Shown: piece after piece, positions 63,881-64,000 of the stretch | Position numbering within the stretch: position 1 is the stretch's first letter | How the letters are laid out: the number at the start of each line of letters is the position of its first letter | Translations under genes and position numbers: made by a program | DNA from: Antennarius striatus | Lineage: Eukaryota; Chordata; Actinopteri; Lophiiformes; Antennariidae | Assembly: GCF_040054535.1 (NCBI RefSeq) | Contig: NC_090778.1 | Span: forward strand, 14,730,501 to 14,794,500 | DNA: 64,000 bases | Direction: 5' to 3' | The notes under the pieces: generated by a model | What the model was told of the DNA's origin: nothing | Databases searched by the model: none | Seen by the model: the letters and a program-made list of their open reading frames with translations, nothing else

Positions 63881-64000
63881 AGTCTGAGTGTATGACAAAG
63901 ACAAAGTTACACTGTGTGAATAAGTTGTTAGAGTGTAGTTGTTCTTGTTTATAATATTTGCAGACTTTTGCTCCTTTTCCAAATATATAATGCATAACTG

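Overview
The window is nuclear genomic DNA from a bony fish, most likely an acanthomorph (percomorph-type) teleost. The evidence is split genes with GT-AG introns, many CA/CT microsatellites, fish-type tRNA-derived SINEs, Tc1, hAT and Tigger-like DNA transposons, LINE fragments, and a C2H2 zinc-finger gene whose first-exon module is typical of spiny-rayed fishes. All gene models below were assembled by eye from splice signals and protein similarity.

Layout. Bases 2-178 hold the C-terminal coding end of an unidentified plus-strand gene. It converges on atosb (formerly fam214b), which is on the minus strand: coding exons at 3694-9585, a probable 5'UTR exon at 10446-10617, and a possible first exon and promoter near 30.5-30.85 kb. 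That would give a first intron of about 20 kb. This presumed intron carries a nest of mobile elements: LINE copy 1 (plus) split by a hAT element, LINE copy 2 (minus) lying tail-to-tail with it, a SINE, a decayed tRNA-Ser(CGA) and a possible LTR. Next comes cenatac (ccdc84), minus strand, 11 coding exons from 38591 to 32503. Its last intron holds a dead Tc1 transposon that was itself interrupted by another LINE. A head-to-head intergenic stretch (38.6-40.2 kb) separates cenatac from a plus-strand C2H2 zinc-finger gene (40489-44419; 8 fingers, 840 aa), which is followed by at least one and probably two decayed zinc-finger relatives (45.96-47.47 kb).

From 47.5 kb to the end I recognise no host gene. 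This part holds microsatellites, two related Tigger-like MITEs, a third Tigger-like element containing an L1 3' end and a probable solo LTR, and a LINE copy whose inverted structure fits twin-priming.

Function. ATOSB is a nuclear regulator of the Atossa family; CENATAC is a minor-spliceosome (AT-AC intron) and centrosome factor; the zinc-finger protein is a presumptive DNA-binding regulator. There is no operon-like linkage, and I see no functional relation among the three. The most distinctive observations are: the zinc-finger protein's linker, built from roughly 19-residue and 42-residue degenerate repeats; a (TG)n tract in place of a normal pyrimidine tract before an in-frame atosb exon; and several nested or inverted transposon structures with readable insertion history. 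I did not find a convincing wholly new biological system.
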